A stretch of 64,000 nucleotides of DNA, taken from contig NZ_SMTG01000002.1 in the NCBI RefSeq assembly GCF_004358165.1, positions 372,001-436,000 of the forward strand, read 5' to 3'. The translations under genes were made by a program, and so were the position numbers. A model generated the notes under the pieces. The model did not search any database, had not been told where the DNA came from, and was given only the letters and a program-made list of their open reading frames with translations. The DNA comes from Luteimonas terrae (GTDB lineage Bacteria; Pseudomonadota; Gammaproteobacteria; Xanthomonadales; Xanthomonadaceae). Shown here one piece after another: positions 9,314 through 18,340 of the stretch (position 1 is its first letter; every line of letters begins with the position of its first letter).

Positions 9314-9389
9314 GCGGGAATAGCTCAGTTGGTAGAGCGCAACCTTGCCAAGGTTGAGGTCGAGGGTTCGAGCCCCTTTTCCCGCTCCA
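9314..9389 (+). tRNA. tRNA-Gly (GCC), copy 2
   Basis: 76 bases, identical to the gene at 9039-9114. It has its own -10 element upstream and a strong terminator downstream. Confidence 0.97.
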
Positions 9390-9396
9390 GTTTCGA

Positions 9397-9422
9397 AAGG
9401 CCCCGCGCACGCGGGGCCTTTT
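9397..9422 (+). terminator. Intrinsic terminator after tRNA-Gly copy 2
   Basis: AAGGCCCCGC-GCAC-GCGGGGCCTT, a 10-base-pair perfect stem that runs into TTTTCGTTT. Confidence 0.85.
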
Positions 9423-9492
9423 CGTTTCTGGCGTTGCGCGACGTCGCAGCGGTTCCAATCGACCGCGCGCTCGGGCACGCTGTCGCACGCCT

Positions 9493-9579
9493 GCCCGGAT
9501 GGCGAAACTGGTAGACGCACCGGACTTAAAATCCGTTGGCCGCAAGGTCGTGCCGGTTCGATTCCGGCTCCGGGCACCA
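9493..9579 (+). tRNA. tRNA-Leu (TAA)
   Basis: 87 bases with encoded CCA. The acceptor stem GCCCGGA pairs with TCCGGGC. The anticodon loop CTTAAAA gives TAA at 9527-9529, and the long variable arm (GGCC-GCAA-GGTC) is typical of Leu. The outermost anticodon-stem pair is a C/U mismatch in my folding. Confidence 0.96.
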
Positions 9580-9740
9580 TCGCCGCACCGCAGGACTGCG
9601 ACGCGGTGCGCGAAGCGCGCGCATCTTCACGGGCGCATCCGCGCCCCCGGTTCAGGGTGTCGGACGACCGTCGACACCACGATTGCCGGGCCGGCGAAGG
9701 GGACGGGACACGCCGCCGGCGTGCGCGGGACGAGCACCAG

Positions 9741-10715
9741 ATGATCTCCAGACTGCGCAACGACTTCCGCCTGACCATCATCACCCTGCTGGGGTCGGTG
9801 TCGTCGGCGGTGATCGGCAGCTTCATGGTCTGGCGCCTGCTGCGTGGCGACTGGCTGCTGGGCGTATTCGACGCTGCCGTCGTGGTGTCGGTGATGGCCG
9901 TGGTGCGCATGGCGTGGCGCGACGGGCACACCGAACGCGCTGGCGCATGGATGGCGGTCATCAATTCGGGATTCGGCATCGTCGCCGGCCTGGTGCTCGG
10001 CGCGGGCGCGAGCGGTTGGATCTACGTGATCCTGATGACCAGTTTCTATCTGGCACCGCTGCGCGTGGCGGCCACGGCGGGCGGCCTGCTGCTGGTCTGT
10101 GCGTCGGCCATCCTGTTGTGGCGCGACGTGGGTCCGAACCACATCAGCACGATGGTGACCTGGTCGCTGGTCTACGGGTTCTCGCTGGCCTTCGCGCGTC
10201 GTGCGAGCAAGCATCGCGATTCGCTCGAAGCCCTGGCCAGCCTCGATCCGCTGACGGGCATTCCCAATCGCGGCATGCTCGAAGCGGATCTGCAGCAGGC
10301 GATCCTGCGGCGGCAGGGCGGACGTTTCGGCGTTCTGGTGCTCGACCTCGATCGCTTCAAGGCGGTCAACGACACCTTCGGCCATGCGGCGGGCGATGCG
10401 GTGCTGGTCGATCTCGCACGCCTGCTGCGCGAGGAACTGCGTCAGGGCGATTCGGTGTACCGCTTCGGCGGCGAGGAGTTCGTCATGCTGTTGCCTGTCG
10501 GCTCCGAAGGCGCACTGGCGCGCGCGGGCGAGCGGGTACGCGCGGCCGTCGAGACGCATCTGGTGGGCCCCGGCGGCCCGATCACCGTGGCCATCGGCGG
10601 CGCGATGCTGTCGGTCGAACGCGACTGGCAGGACTGGTTCGCGCGTGCGGACGCGTCGCTCTACTTGGCCAAGCGGGCCGGCGGCAACACGGTCCATGTG
10701 GCCGATCCGCTCTGA
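9741..10715 (+). CDS. Membrane GGDEF diguanylate cyclase
   Basis: 324 residues. About six hydrophobic segments fill residues 10-155, followed by a GGDEF domain from about 160. Motifs: SLDPLTGIPNRG at its start, FGVLVLDLDRFKAVND, and the active site RFGGEEF at residues 241-247. The inhibitory I-site RxxD (RQGD) lies five residues before GGEEF, so both activity and product feedback look intact. The enzyme should make cyclic di-GMP from two GTP. The input domain is not a family I recognise. ATG 9741 is preferred because the frame further upstream runs through tRNA-Leu. Confidence 0.92.
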   Translation: MISRLRNDFRLTIITLLGSVSSAVIGSFMVWRLLRGDWLLGVFDAAVVVSVMAVVRMAWRDGHTERAGAWMAVINSGFGIVAGLVLGAGASGWIYVILMTSFYLAPLRVAATAGGLLLVCASAILLWRDVGPNHISTMVTWSLVYGFSLAFARRASKHRDSLEALASLDPLTGIPNRGMLEADLQQAILRRQGGRFGVLVLDLDRFKAVNDTFGHAAGDAVLVDLARLLREELRQGDSVYRFGGEEFVMLLPVGSEGALARAGERVRAAVETHLVGPGGPITVAIGGAMLSVERDWQDWFARADASLYLAKRAGGNTVHVADPL

Positions 10716-10829
10716 CGTTTCCGGAGCGTCCAAGGCAGGCGTGCTGGCGTAGCGCGTTGGGCTCGATGAACGTCGGAATCAGCGGAGTTGAAACGGAGGC
10801 GTTCGAGCACGCTCCAGCGGCTGTTGCGC

Positions 10830-11129
10830 TCAGCCGCGACCGCCCGGCGCCACGCCCTGCGCCGTGTCGGGACTCCAGCCCGCCCGCTGCGAGTGCGCGG
10901 CGCGCCCGCGGCGTACGGCCGCGAGGCGACGGCGCCAGCGCAGCACACCGCCGAAGATCGTGACCAAGGCGAGCAGCGCCGCGACCACCAGCACCCAGGG
11001 CGCCAACGCGGCGAGCGGCGACAGGATCGAGCCGGCTGTGTTGCGCAAGGCGAGCGCGAACACCACGCCGGCCAGCAGCATGTAGGCGGGCAGCACGAGC
11101 AGGCGCCAGATCGCGCGGGGCGGAATCAT
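10830..11129 (-). CDS. Small two-helix membrane protein, unknown function
   Basis: 99 residues from the ATG at 11129. Two hydrophobic helices (about residues 9-30 and 40-62) are followed by an Arg-rich tail (RWRRRLAAVRRGR), so the C-terminus is probably cytosolic. It overlaps the stop of 11126-11374 by 4 bases, so the two are co-translated. I do not recognise the family. Confidence 0.65.
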   Translation of the reverse strand: MIPPRAIWRLLVLPAYMLLAGVVFALALRNTAGSILSPLAALAPWVLVVAALLALVTIFGGVLRWRRRLAAVRRGRAAHSQRAGWSPDTAQGVAPGGRG

Positions 11130-11374
11130 CGGATCACCTCCGGCGCGTCCATTCCGAGCGCGACGACCGGTGCGACATCCGGCAGGCCGCGCATCAAGCG
11201 GTAGTGCGAGGCGGCGACGTCGCGCACGTCCTCCCAAGCCACGGCGCGAGGCGCCTGGTCCCACTGCGCGCGCAGCATCGGCTCGAGTTCGTGCCAGTCC
11301 GCATCCGGCCGGTCGGCCTGCGCCGCGCGCGTCATTTCCGCGAGGGTGACCGGGTTGTACGGCAGGTGCGACAT
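11126..11374 (-). CDS. Small hypothetical protein, first gene of a leftward pair
   Basis: 82 residues, acidic and soluble, no signal or membrane segment. It contains DADWHELEPMLRAQW and WEDVRDVAASHYRLM, which look helical. The ATGA overlap with the next gene supports both being real. The family is not recognised. Confidence 0.6.
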   Translation of the reverse strand: MSHLPYNPVTLAEMTRAAQADRPDADWHELEPMLRAQWDQAPRAVAWEDVRDVAASHYRLMRGLPDVAPVVALGMDAPEVIR

Positions 11375-11612
11375 GGACGCGTTCGATGCTGGCGATGAGT
11401 TCGGCTTCGATACTGGTCAGCGCGATGCCAAACAGCCGTGAAGTGCTGTGGAACGGAATGCGGGGTTCAGCTTCGGGTGGCCGGCCACCCGGTCGCTGCC
11501 TACCATGCGGAGAACGTGCTGCAGGGACGTGACCGGCCTGCAGCTGGTTTTCACCGCCGTCCGGGGAGGATGGCGTGCCGGCCGCCTGCTGCCGGCCACA
11601 GAAGGGAGCCCG

Positions 11613-13244
11613 ATGGCCCGTTATCTCGTGTTTGCCGCCTGCGTCGTACTGGCGCTCGTCTCGATCTTCCTCGCTGCCACCCAGCAGTCAGTCGGGTGGT
11701 CCATCGCCGCGGTGCCGGTGCTGGCGCTCGTGGCGCTGGGGACCTACGACATCGTGCAGACGCGCGCGACCCTGCGTCGCACGTATCCGTTGACGGCGCA
11801 TTTCCGCTACGGCCTGGAATCGTTCCGCCCGGAGATCCGCCAGTACTTCATCGAGGACGACCAGGATGAAGTGCCGTTCTCGCGCCAGCAGCGGGCGCTG
11901 GTCTACCAGCGGGCCAAGAACGTCAGCGACGTGGTGCCGTTCGGCAGCGAGCTGCCGATGTACGGCACGCAGTACGAATGGATCAACCATTCGCTGGTAC
12001 CCGCGCACGCGGACTCGCACGACTTCCGCGTGCCGGTCGGCGACGAGCGCGCGCAGCCGTATGCGGCCAGCGTCTTCAACATCTCGGCGATGAGTTTCGG
12101 CTCGCTGTCGGCGAACGCGATCCGCGCGCTCAATCTCGGCGCCAGGCAGGGCAACTTCTTCCACGACACCGGTGAGGGCGCGATCTCGCCCTACCACCGT
12201 GAGCATGGTGGCGATCTGGTCTGGGAAATCGGCTCGGGCTACTTCGGCTGCCGCGACGCGAAGGGCCGCTTCGACGAAGACCTGTTTGCCCGCCATGCCG
12301 CCGAGCCGCAGGTGCGCATGGTCGAACTCAAGCTCTCGCAGGGCGCCAAGCCCGGCCATGGCGGCATGCTGCCGGGCGCCAAGGTCACGCCGGAGATCGC
12401 CCAAACGCGCGGCATCCCCGTCGGGCAGGACTGCGAGTCGCCGGCCGCGCACACGACGTTCTCCACGCCGCTGGGGCTGCTGGAATTCGTCGAACGCATG
12501 CGCACGCTGTCGGGCGGCAAACCGGCCGGTTTCAAATTGGCGATCGGCCATCCTTGGGAATGGTTCGGCATCGCCCGCGCGATGCTCGACAGCGGCATCC
12601 TGCCGGATTTCATCGTCGTCGACGGCGCCGAAGGCGGAACCGGCGCGGCGCCGTCGGAATTCATCAACCATGTCGGCCTGCCGCTGCAGGAAGCGCTGAT
12701 GCTGGTGCACAACACGCTGGTCGGCATCGGCCTGCGCGACCGCATCCGCGTGGCCGCGGCCGGCAAGATCACCAGCGGTTTCGACATCGCCCGCACGCTC
12801 GCGATGGGCGCGGACTGGTGCAACGCGGGCCGCGGTTTCATGTTCGCGCTGGGCTGCATCCAGTCGCGCACGTGCCATACCGACCATTGCCCGACCGGCG
12901 TGGCCACGCAGGACCCCGCGCGCTGGCGGCTGCTCGACGTGCCCGACAAGGCCAACCGCGTCTTTCACTTCCACCAGAACACGCTGCGCGCGCTGCGCGA
13001 CATGCTCGGTGCGGCGGGACTGGAACACCCGATGCAGATCGGACCGGAGCACATCCTGCGCCGCGTGTCGCCGACCGAAGTGCGCTCACTGGCGGCGTTG
13101 TACCGCTTCCTCGAACCGGGCGAACTGCTGACCGGAGTACCGGAGCACGCGGTGTTCAAGACCTTCTGGCCGACTGCACGCGCGGACAGCTTCGCGCCGC
13201 CGGCGCGCGCATCGGCGATGCATGTGGCGAAGAAGACGCATTGA
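11613..13244 (+). CDS. FMN-binding glutamate synthase-family protein, membrane anchored
   Basis: 543 residues. Two hydrophobic helices at the N-terminus (about residues 3-45) are followed by a glutamate-synthase-like FMN/Fe-S barrel: FNISAMSFGSLSANAI, GEGAISPYHREHGGDLVWEIGSGYFGCR in two parts, KPGHGGMLPG, DGAEGGTGAAP, and a late Cys cluster (CIQSRTCHTDHCPTGVATQ) that would bind the Fe-S centre. Stand-alone relatives are annotated as glutamate-synthase-like; the true substrate is unknown. No GltD partner is nearby. ATG 11613 is preceded by AGAAGGGAG. Confidence 0.88.
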   Translation: MARYLVFAACVVLALVSIFLAATQQSVGWSIAAVPVLALVALGTYDIVQTRATLRRTYPLTAHFRYGLESFRPEIRQYFIEDDQDEVPFSRQQRALVYQRAKNVSDVVPFGSELPMYGTQYEWINHSLVPAHADSHDFRVPVGDERAQPYAASVFNISAMSFGSLSANAIRALNLGARQGNFFHDTGEGAISPYHREHGGDLVWEIGSGYFGCRDAKGRFDEDLFARHAAEPQVRMVELKLSQGAKPGHGGMLPGAKVTPEIAQTRGIPVGQDCESPAAHTTFSTPLGLLEFVERMRTLSGGKPAGFKLAIGHPWEWFGIARAMLDSGILPDFIVVDGAEGGTGAAPSEFINHVGLPLQEALMLVHNTLVGIGLRDRIRVAAAGKITSGFDIARTLAMGADWCNAGRGFMFALGCIQSRTCHTDHCPTGVATQDPARWRLLDVPDKANRVFHFHQNTLRALRDMLGAAGLEHPMQIGPEHILRRVSPTEVRSLAALYRFLEPGELLTGVPEHAVFKTFWPTARADSFAPPARASAMHVAKKTH

Positions 13245-13251
13245 GGGAGGC

Positions 13252-13356
13252 CGTCATCCCAGCGGAAGCTGGGATCCATTTTCGCGGCAACGCCTCAGAT
13301 CAAAATGGGCCCCAGCGTGACCGGACATTCGTCCGTTGAAAGCCGCTGGGGCGACG
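13252..13356 (+). repeat. REP-like palindromic pair (family A, copy 1)
   Basis: A short unit GTCATCCCAGC-GGAA-GCTGGGAT (13252 on) is followed by a longer inverted unit from about 13298. The longer unit begins AAAATGGGCCCCAGC, carries an internal ACCGGACATTCGTCCGTT palindrome and ends GCTGGGGCGAC. The same two forms recur near 32662 and 60434. Confidence 0.75.
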
Positions 13357-13391
13357 ATAGCGAGTTGCAGAGGCCCTTCGTCGAGACGGCG

Positions 13392-13748
13392 CTAGTCCAG
13401 CAACTCCAGCAACCGCTCCGTCGGCCTCCCGATCACCGCACGCGCCCCGCGCACCAGGATCGGCCGCTCGATCAGCTTCGGATGCGCGACCATCGCCGCG
13501 ATCAGCGCGTCCTCGTCGAGCGACGCGTCGGCAAGGCCGAGCTCCCGGTACGCATCCTCACCGGCCCGCAGCAGCCCGCGCGCCGGCATGTCGAGACGCT
13601 GCAACAGCAATCGCAGCGCGTCGGCGTCGGGCGGCGTCTCGAGATACAGCACGACGTCGGCATCGATACCACGCGCCTGCAGCAGTTCGAGGGCGGCGCG
13701 CGACTTCGAGCAGCGCGGGTTGTGGAACAGGGTGAAGGTGTCGGTCAT
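13392..13748 (-). CDS. arsC: Arsenate reductase-like protein (ArsC/glutaredoxin-fold)
   Basis: 118 residues, full length. The N-terminal motif FHNPRCSKSRAALELL contains the catalytic Cys of the glutaredoxin-coupled ArsC family. IERPILVRG and VIGRPTERLLELL at the end also fit. These enzymes reduce arsenate to arsenite, but no arsB or arsR is nearby and many genomic copies have unclear roles. The start overlaps the stop of the upstream symporter gene (ATGA). Confidence 0.88.
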   Translation of the reverse strand: MTDTFTLFHNPRCSKSRAALELLQARGIDADVVLYLETPPDADALRLLLQRLDMPARGLLRAGEDAYRELGLADASLDEDALIAAMVAHPKLIERPILVRGARAVIGRPTERLLELLD

Positions 13749-15028
13749 GGCGAGGCGTCGTCGGTCGGGGGCGCACTGCCGCGGCGCGCGACGATGGCGG
13801 TCGCGGTGACGTGGCCGGTGGTGTTGGCGGCCGTGGCGAAGGCGTCGGGAATGGTGTCGACCGCGAGCAACACGCCCAGGGGTTCGATCGGCAGGCCCAT
13901 TGCCTGCGTCACCGGCAGATTGTTGGTCATGAAGCTCACCTGGCCGGGCAGCCCGACCGAGCCCATCGAGATCACGATGCTCAGCGCGACCGCGATCGCA
14001 AGCTGCGCCGGGCCGAGGTCCACGCCGTACATCCAGGCGATGAACACCACGACGCTCAGGTACTGCGTGGGACTGGCGATGCGGAACAGCGACACCGCCA
14101 TCGGCAGGACCAGCGAGGTCACCGCCAGCGGATAGCCCAGGCGCTGGCGCGCGCTCTCCACCATCACCGGCAGCGAGGCCAGCGAGGACTGCGTGCTGGC
14201 GGCGATCGCCTGTACCGGCAGCAGTGCACGCGCGAAGCGGCGCAGCGGTTCGCGGGCCAAGGTGACCGCCACGCCGTACATCAGCAGCGTGATCGCGACA
14301 TACAGTGTGCACTGCAGCGCGATGTAGTACCCCAGCGCGGACAGCACGCCCAGACCGACGTGCGCGCAGACCGCGAACACCAGCGCGAACACGCCCAGTG
14401 GCGCGACCAGCAGCACCCAGCGCACGACGACGATCATCGCGTCGCCGATCGTGCGCACCAGATCGAGCATGCGTTCGCGGCGATCGGCGTCGAGCCGGGT
14501 CAGCGCGAAGCCGAAGAACATCGAGAACACGACCAGCGGCAGCATTGCGCTGGCGGCCGCGGCGGCGATCGCGTTGCTCGGAATCACGCTGGTGATCCAC
14601 AGGCCGAACGAGGGGGCTTGCGGCAGTACTTCGGGCGCCTGGATCGCGGCGCGGAACGCGGCGACCAGGGCCTCGTCGCGCGGCACCAGCGACAGCAGCG
14701 CGGGCGCGGCGATCGCGGCGAAGGTGCCGCAGACCGCCAGCAGCACGCCGAACACCAGCATGGCCAGACGCGCATTGCGCCCGGACGCGGCGGCATCGGC
14801 CGCGGCGTTGATGCCGACGATCACCAGCGCGGCGACCAGTGGCACCACGGTCATCTGCAGCGCGTTCAACCACAGCTTGCCGACCGGCTGCGCGAACTCG
14901 GCCAGGCGCGTCGCGGTGCCGGCGTCCCATGCGGACAGCGAGAGGCCGGCGACCGCGCCCACGACCAGCGCGAGCAGCACGCGCGCAGATGCGGAGACGG
15001 CAGGACGAGGCGGAGCGGATCGGGTCAT
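13745..15028 (-). CDS. Dicarboxylate/amino acid:cation symporter (DAACS family)
   Basis: 427 residues, highly hydrophobic. Family signatures are present: LNALQMTVVPLVAALVIVG, AIAASTQSSLASLPVMVES (the serine-rich motif), and SMGSVGLPGQVSFMTNNLPV with LLAVDTIPDAFATAANTTGH (the NxxGD-like substrate site). It takes up C4-dicarboxylates or acidic/neutral amino acids with Na+ or H+; which one is not readable. The second ATG (15028) is used because the first 13 residues are Arg/Pro-rich. It is coupled to the arsC-like gene. Confidence 0.9.
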   Translation of the reverse strand: MTRSAPPRPAVSASARVLLALVVGAVAGLSLSAWDAGTATRLAEFAQPVGKLWLNALQMTVVPLVAALVIVGINAAADAAASGRNARLAMLVFGVLLAVCGTFAAIAAPALLSLVPRDEALVAAFRAAIQAPEVLPQAPSFGLWITSVIPSNAIAAAAASAMLPLVVFSMFFGFALTRLDADRRERMLDLVRTIGDAMIVVVRWVLLVAPLGVFALVFAVCAHVGLGVLSALGYYIALQCTLYVAITLLMYGVAVTLAREPLRRFARALLPVQAIAASTQSSLASLPVMVESARQRLGYPLAVTSLVLPMAVSLFRIASPTQYLSVVVFIAWMYGVDLGPAQLAIAVALSIVISMGSVGLPGQVSFMTNNLPVTQAMGLPIEPLGVLLAVDTIPDAFATAANTTGHVTATAIVARRGSAPPTDDASP

Positions 15029-15095
15029 GGCGCGCGGCCGTTGCGGGTGACGCCGGCAGCATGCCACGCCATGGAGGCGCTGCCGCCGGCCGGCA

Positions 15096-15563
15096 TCAGC
15101 GCTCGGCGCCCACGGCGAGCACCAACGTGTCGCGATGCGTGTCGACGAAACCCGCGCGCAGGTAGAGCGCCTTCGCGCGTGGATTGTGGTGATGCACTTC
15201 CAGTCGCAGCACGTCGACGCCCCAGTCGCGCGCCTGCGCGGCGGCCAGTGCCAGCGCCTGCGCGCCCAGACCGCGTCCGCGGGCCTCCGGCGCGATGTAC
15301 AGCTCGTCGAGCAGGGCGTAGTGACCGGCCTGCTCGAGACTGAAGCCGCGGGTGAGCGCGAGGTAGCCGGCAGCGCCGGTCTCGCCGAGCAGCAGGACCA
15401 CGCCGCAGGCCGGATCGGCCAGCAGGGCCTCGATCGCCCGCGGCGTCGCGGTTTCGTCGAAGCGCAGCCGGTCCTCGGCGTAGAACGCGCGCATCATCGC
15501 CAGCAGCGCGGGCAGATCGGCCGGTGTGGCGGCGCGTGCGGGCAGCGCCGCGACCTCGCTCAT
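15096..15563 (-). CDS. GNAT-family N-acetyltransferase
   Basis: 155 residues covering one GNAT domain. It has the acetyl-CoA loop ARGRGLGAQALALA at about residues 96-109, preceded by LLDELYIAP. The C-terminal strand is LEVHHHNPRAKALYLRAGFV. The substrate is unknown. It overlaps the YkuD-like gene by 4 bases and closes the leftward murein-peptide operon, so an amino-sugar or peptide amine is possible; this is inference. Confidence 0.88.
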   Translation of the reverse strand: MSEVAALPARAATPADLPALLAMMRAFYAEDRLRFDETATPRAIEALLADPACGVVLLLGETGAAGYLALTRGFSLEQAGHYALLDELYIAPEARGRGLGAQALALAAAQARDWGVDVLRLEVHHHNPRAKALYLRAGFVDTHRDTLVLAVGAER

Positions 15564-16357
15564 CGCGCGAGCACCGGCAGCTGCCAGTCGGCCTGCAGAC
15601 GCGCGTACTCCGCGTCGGGCAGCAGCACGAAGCGCGGCGTGCGGGCCGGTTCCAGCCAGCGCAGCAGCGCGTCCATCGCCGCGTCGTCCATCGCCGTGCA
15701 GCCGGCGGTGGTCTCGTCGGGACGGCGCAGCAGATGCGCGAAGATGCAGCTGCCGCGACCTGCTTCGCCCTGCGCGTTGTGTTCGATGACGAAGCCCCGG
15801 CGGTAGCGCACGTCGCCGTCGTTGTGCAGGTCCAGCCGCATGTGTTCGCTGGCGCCCTCGACCGCTGCCGCGCCGACGTGCTTTTCGTCGACGATGCGGT
15901 TGTAGAGCGGCGAGTTCGGCACGTCGATGCAGTAGTGCGAGGCCTGCATCGGCAGATAGGGCATCGCGCCGACGCCTGCGGGCGCATAGCCGAACGCCTC
16001 GCCGATCGCAAAGACCCCGGCCGGCGCGCGGCCGTCGCCCTCCTGCTTCTGCGGCGTACCGCGCTGGGCCGGATGCAGGCCCAGACCCCAGGCGCTGCCG
16101 CTGCGGCCGAGCATCACCGGCACGGCCTCGCCGACCTCGCGCCAGGCGCCCGCGCCATCCCGTTCGAAACGCCGCATGCGTGCCTGCGCGGCATCCCAGT
16201 CGGCGGCGGTGACGACGACGACCTGCTGCGCGCCGGCCAGCGGCGCGTCCGCGTCGCCATCGGGCGTGGAGCCGCAGGCGGCGAGCAGCAAGCCTGCAAG
16301 CAGCAAGCCTGCAAGCAGCAGGGCGGCGGTGGCGACGCGCTGGCGGAAACGTGGCAT
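15560..16357 (-). CDS. L,D-transpeptidase (YkuD-fold) family lipoprotein
   Basis: 265 residues. A lipoprotein signal (LLLAGLLLAAC, Cys near residue 28) is followed by a YkuD-like domain of the COG3786 type. Its likely catalytic residues are His in SCIFAHLLR and Cys in TTAGCTAMDD near the C-terminus. Relatives act on peptidoglycan peptides as transpeptidases or hydrolases. An ATG at 16378 is possible, but 16357 has GAGGA 7 bases upstream. The signal is built from a 15-base tandem repeat (see findings). It lies between the RpiR regulator and the acetyltransferase. Confidence 0.85.
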   Translation of the reverse strand: MPRFRQRVATAALLLAGLLLAGLLLAACGSTPDGDADAPLAGAQQVVVVTAADWDAAQARMRRFERDGAGAWREVGEAVPVMLGRSGSAWGLGLHPAQRGTPQKQEGDGRAPAGVFAIGEAFGYAPAGVGAMPYLPMQASHYCIDVPNSPLYNRIVDEKHVGAAAVEGASEHMRLDLHNDGDVRYRRGFVIEHNAQGEAGRGSCIFAHLLRRPDETTAGCTAMDDAAMDALLRWLEPARTPRFVLLPDAEYARLQADWQLPVLAR

Positions 16358-16374
16358 CGGAAGGTCCTCGTGGT

Positions 16375-17220
16375 TCATGGGTCGAGCAGGCGTCGCATGC
16401 GCGCCTGGTGGTCGGCCAGCAGCGCCTGCCGGCCCGGGAGCGCGCACACCTGCACGACGATCACGTCGAGCAGCTGCTGCAGCGCGGCCTGGTAGAGCAG
16501 CATCGCGACATGCGGTTGGGCGTCGTGTGCAGAGACGAGCAGCGCATGGTCGGCACGGGTGCGCAGCGGATTGCTGGAATGGCGGGTCGCCGACAGCACG
16601 CGCGCGCCGCGTTCGTGGGCGAGTTTCGCCAGCTGCAGCAGCGCCGGCTGCCGGCCCTGCTCGGAGAACAGCGCCAGCAGATCGCCGGCGGCGAGACCTG
16701 CGACCTGCGACGCGGCCAGCGCGGGGTCGGGATGGTAGGCCGCACCGATGCCGAGCAGGGACAGCCGCAGTGCGAACACGCGCGCGGCGACGTTGTCCTC
16801 GCCCGAACCGACCACGATCACCCGCCCGGCGCCATGCAGCAGGTCGGCGATGACCTGCAGATCCGCTTCGGGATTGAGGGAGCGCGTCGCCGCGTCCGCG
16901 TGCGTCTTCGCCGTCCACAGCGCATCGGCGATCGCCGGCGTCTCGGAGCGGACGGCGGCTGCGGGCGTTGCCGGCTCGCGATCGCGCGCGACCGATTCGC
17001 CGACCGAGAACTTCAGGTCCGGATAGCCACGGAAGCCGAGCTTCTGGCTGAATTTCACCACGCTCGATTGGCTGATGCCGAGCGCGCCGGCCAGTTGCTG
17101 GGACGAGTAGTCGCGCAACAGATGCGCGTTCTCCAGCACGAAATCGCCGATGCGCCGCTCGATCGCCGACATGCGATCGCGCTCGACGCGGATCTTCAGC
17201 AGCGGCGACGCCGGCGACAT
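16375..17220 (-). CDS. MurR/RpiR-family transcriptional regulator
   Basis: 281 residues. The N-terminal HTH_6 domain (about residues 1-80) contains YSSQQLAGALGISQSSVVKFSQKLGF, given here in two parts: YSSQQLAGALGIS and QSSVVKFSQKLGF. A SIS sugar-phosphate domain follows at about 125-260 (GRVIVVGSGEDN, GDLLALFSEQGR). MurR in E. coli responds to MurNAc-6-phosphate. Its place between the dipeptide epimerase and the YkuD gene points to control by a cell-wall breakdown product. The start overlaps the epimerase stop. It probably autoregulates the divergent region at 19754-20000. Confidence 0.9.
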   Translation of the reverse strand: MSPASPLLKIRVERDRMSAIERRIGDFVLENAHLLRDYSSQQLAGALGISQSSVVKFSQKLGFRGYPDLKFSVGESVARDREPATPAAAVRSETPAIADALWTAKTHADAATRSLNPEADLQVIADLLHGAGRVIVVGSGEDNVAARVFALRLSLLGIGAAYHPDPALAASQVAGLAAGDLLALFSEQGRQPALLQLAKLAHERGARVLSATRHSSNPLRTRADHALLVSAHDAQPHVAMLLYQAALQQLLDVIVVQVCALPGRQALLADHQARMRRLLDP

Positions 17221-18317
17221 CAGCTGGCGATCGGCTGCACGCCGCGCACCGAGACGATGCCCAGCCCCGGCGCCTCGCCAATCGAGATTTCGGCCTCGTC
17301 GAAGCGCACGCCGCCCTCGACCGGATTCCAGGCGCACAGCGAAGGGCCGTCCAGATCGACCTTGGTGATCACATCGGCCTTGGCGACCGCCAGATGCGCG
17401 GCCGCCGCGACGCTGATGCTGCTTTCGATCATGCAGCCGATCATGCAGTCCACGCCGTGCAGACCGGCGATGTCGGCGAGCTTGATCGCGTTCGAGATGC
17501 CGCCGGTCTTCATCAGCTTGATGTTGACGATGTCGGCCGCGCGCATGCGGATCAGCTCGATCAGTTCGACCGGGCCGAACACGCTTTCATCCGCCATCAC
17601 CGGCACGTGCACGCGGTCGGTGACGTATTTGAGGCCGGCCAGATCGTGCGCCTTGACCGGCTGCTCCAGCAGCTCGGGTTCGATGCCGGCATCCTCGAGC
17701 TGGCGCATCGCGTGCACGGCCTGTTTGGGCGTCCAGCCCTGGTTGGCATCGAGCCGCAACAGGGCGCGGCCGTCGACCGCCGCATGGATCGCACGGATGC
17801 GTTCGAGGTCCACGCCCATGTCCTTGCCGACCTTGATCTTCAGCGATCCGTAACCGCGTTCCACCGCGTCGAGCGCGTCGGCGACCATCTTGTCGATGTA
17901 GTCGACGCTGATCGTCAGGTCGGTGCTGATCACCGGGTCGCCACCGCCGAGGATGCGATACAGCGGCGCGCCATGCAGTTGCGCGAACAGATCGTAGAGC
18001 GCGATCTCCACCGCGGCCTTGGCGCTGGTGTTGCGCTCCAGCGCGGTCTGCACGAGGCGCGTCAGCGCGTTGAGATCGGCGACGTCGCGGCCGATCAGGC
18101 GCGGCGCGATTACGGTCGAGATCGCCGCGACGATGGCGCCGTGGGTGTCGCCGGTGATGACCGCGGTCGCCGCGGCCTCGCCATGCCCGATGTGGCCGGT
18201 GTCGGTGTGGATCGAGACCACGATGTCGTCGACGCTCTCCACGGTGCGCAGCGCGGTCTTGAACGGCGTCTTCAGCGGCACGCGCATCATGCCCAGCTGG
18301 ATGTCGGTGATCTTCAT
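17220..18317 (-). CDS. Dipeptide epimerase (L-Ala-D/L-Glu epimerase type)
   Basis: 365 residues, enolase superfamily. Catalytic lysines lie in SLKIKVGKD (about residue 158) and NIKLMKTGG. Metal ligands are in LLRLDANQGW, ELLEQPV and VMADES. The late VDLDGPSL motif is typical of dipeptide epimerases, which convert L-Ala-D-Glu from murein into L-Ala-L-Glu for catabolism. The neighbouring C40 peptidase could supply that dipeptide. It overlaps the RpiR gene by one base. Other muconate-lactonizing relatives are possible but fit less well. Confidence 0.9.
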   Translation of the reverse strand: MKITDIQLGMMRVPLKTPFKTALRTVESVDDIVVSIHTDTGHIGHGEAAATAVITGDTHGAIVAAISTVIAPRLIGRDVADLNALTRLVQTALERNTSAKAAVEIALYDLFAQLHGAPLYRILGGGDPVISTDLTISVDYIDKMVADALDAVERGYGSLKIKVGKDMGVDLERIRAIHAAVDGRALLRLDANQGWTPKQAVHAMRQLEDAGIEPELLEQPVKAHDLAGLKYVTDRVHVPVMADESVFGPVELIELIRMRAADIVNIKLMKTGGISNAIKLADIAGLHGVDCMIGCMIESSISVAAAAHLAVAKADVITKVDLDGPSLCAWNPVEGGVRFDEAEISIGEAPGLGIVSVRGVQPIAS

Positions 18318-18340
18318 CGGAGGTCCGGTGGTGGCACGCG

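Noticed and set aside
9054-9514. Short open frames across the tRNA cluster
   Set aside because: They translate tRNA sequence (for example AQLVERNLAKVEVEGSSPFSR), a well-known false-gene pattern.
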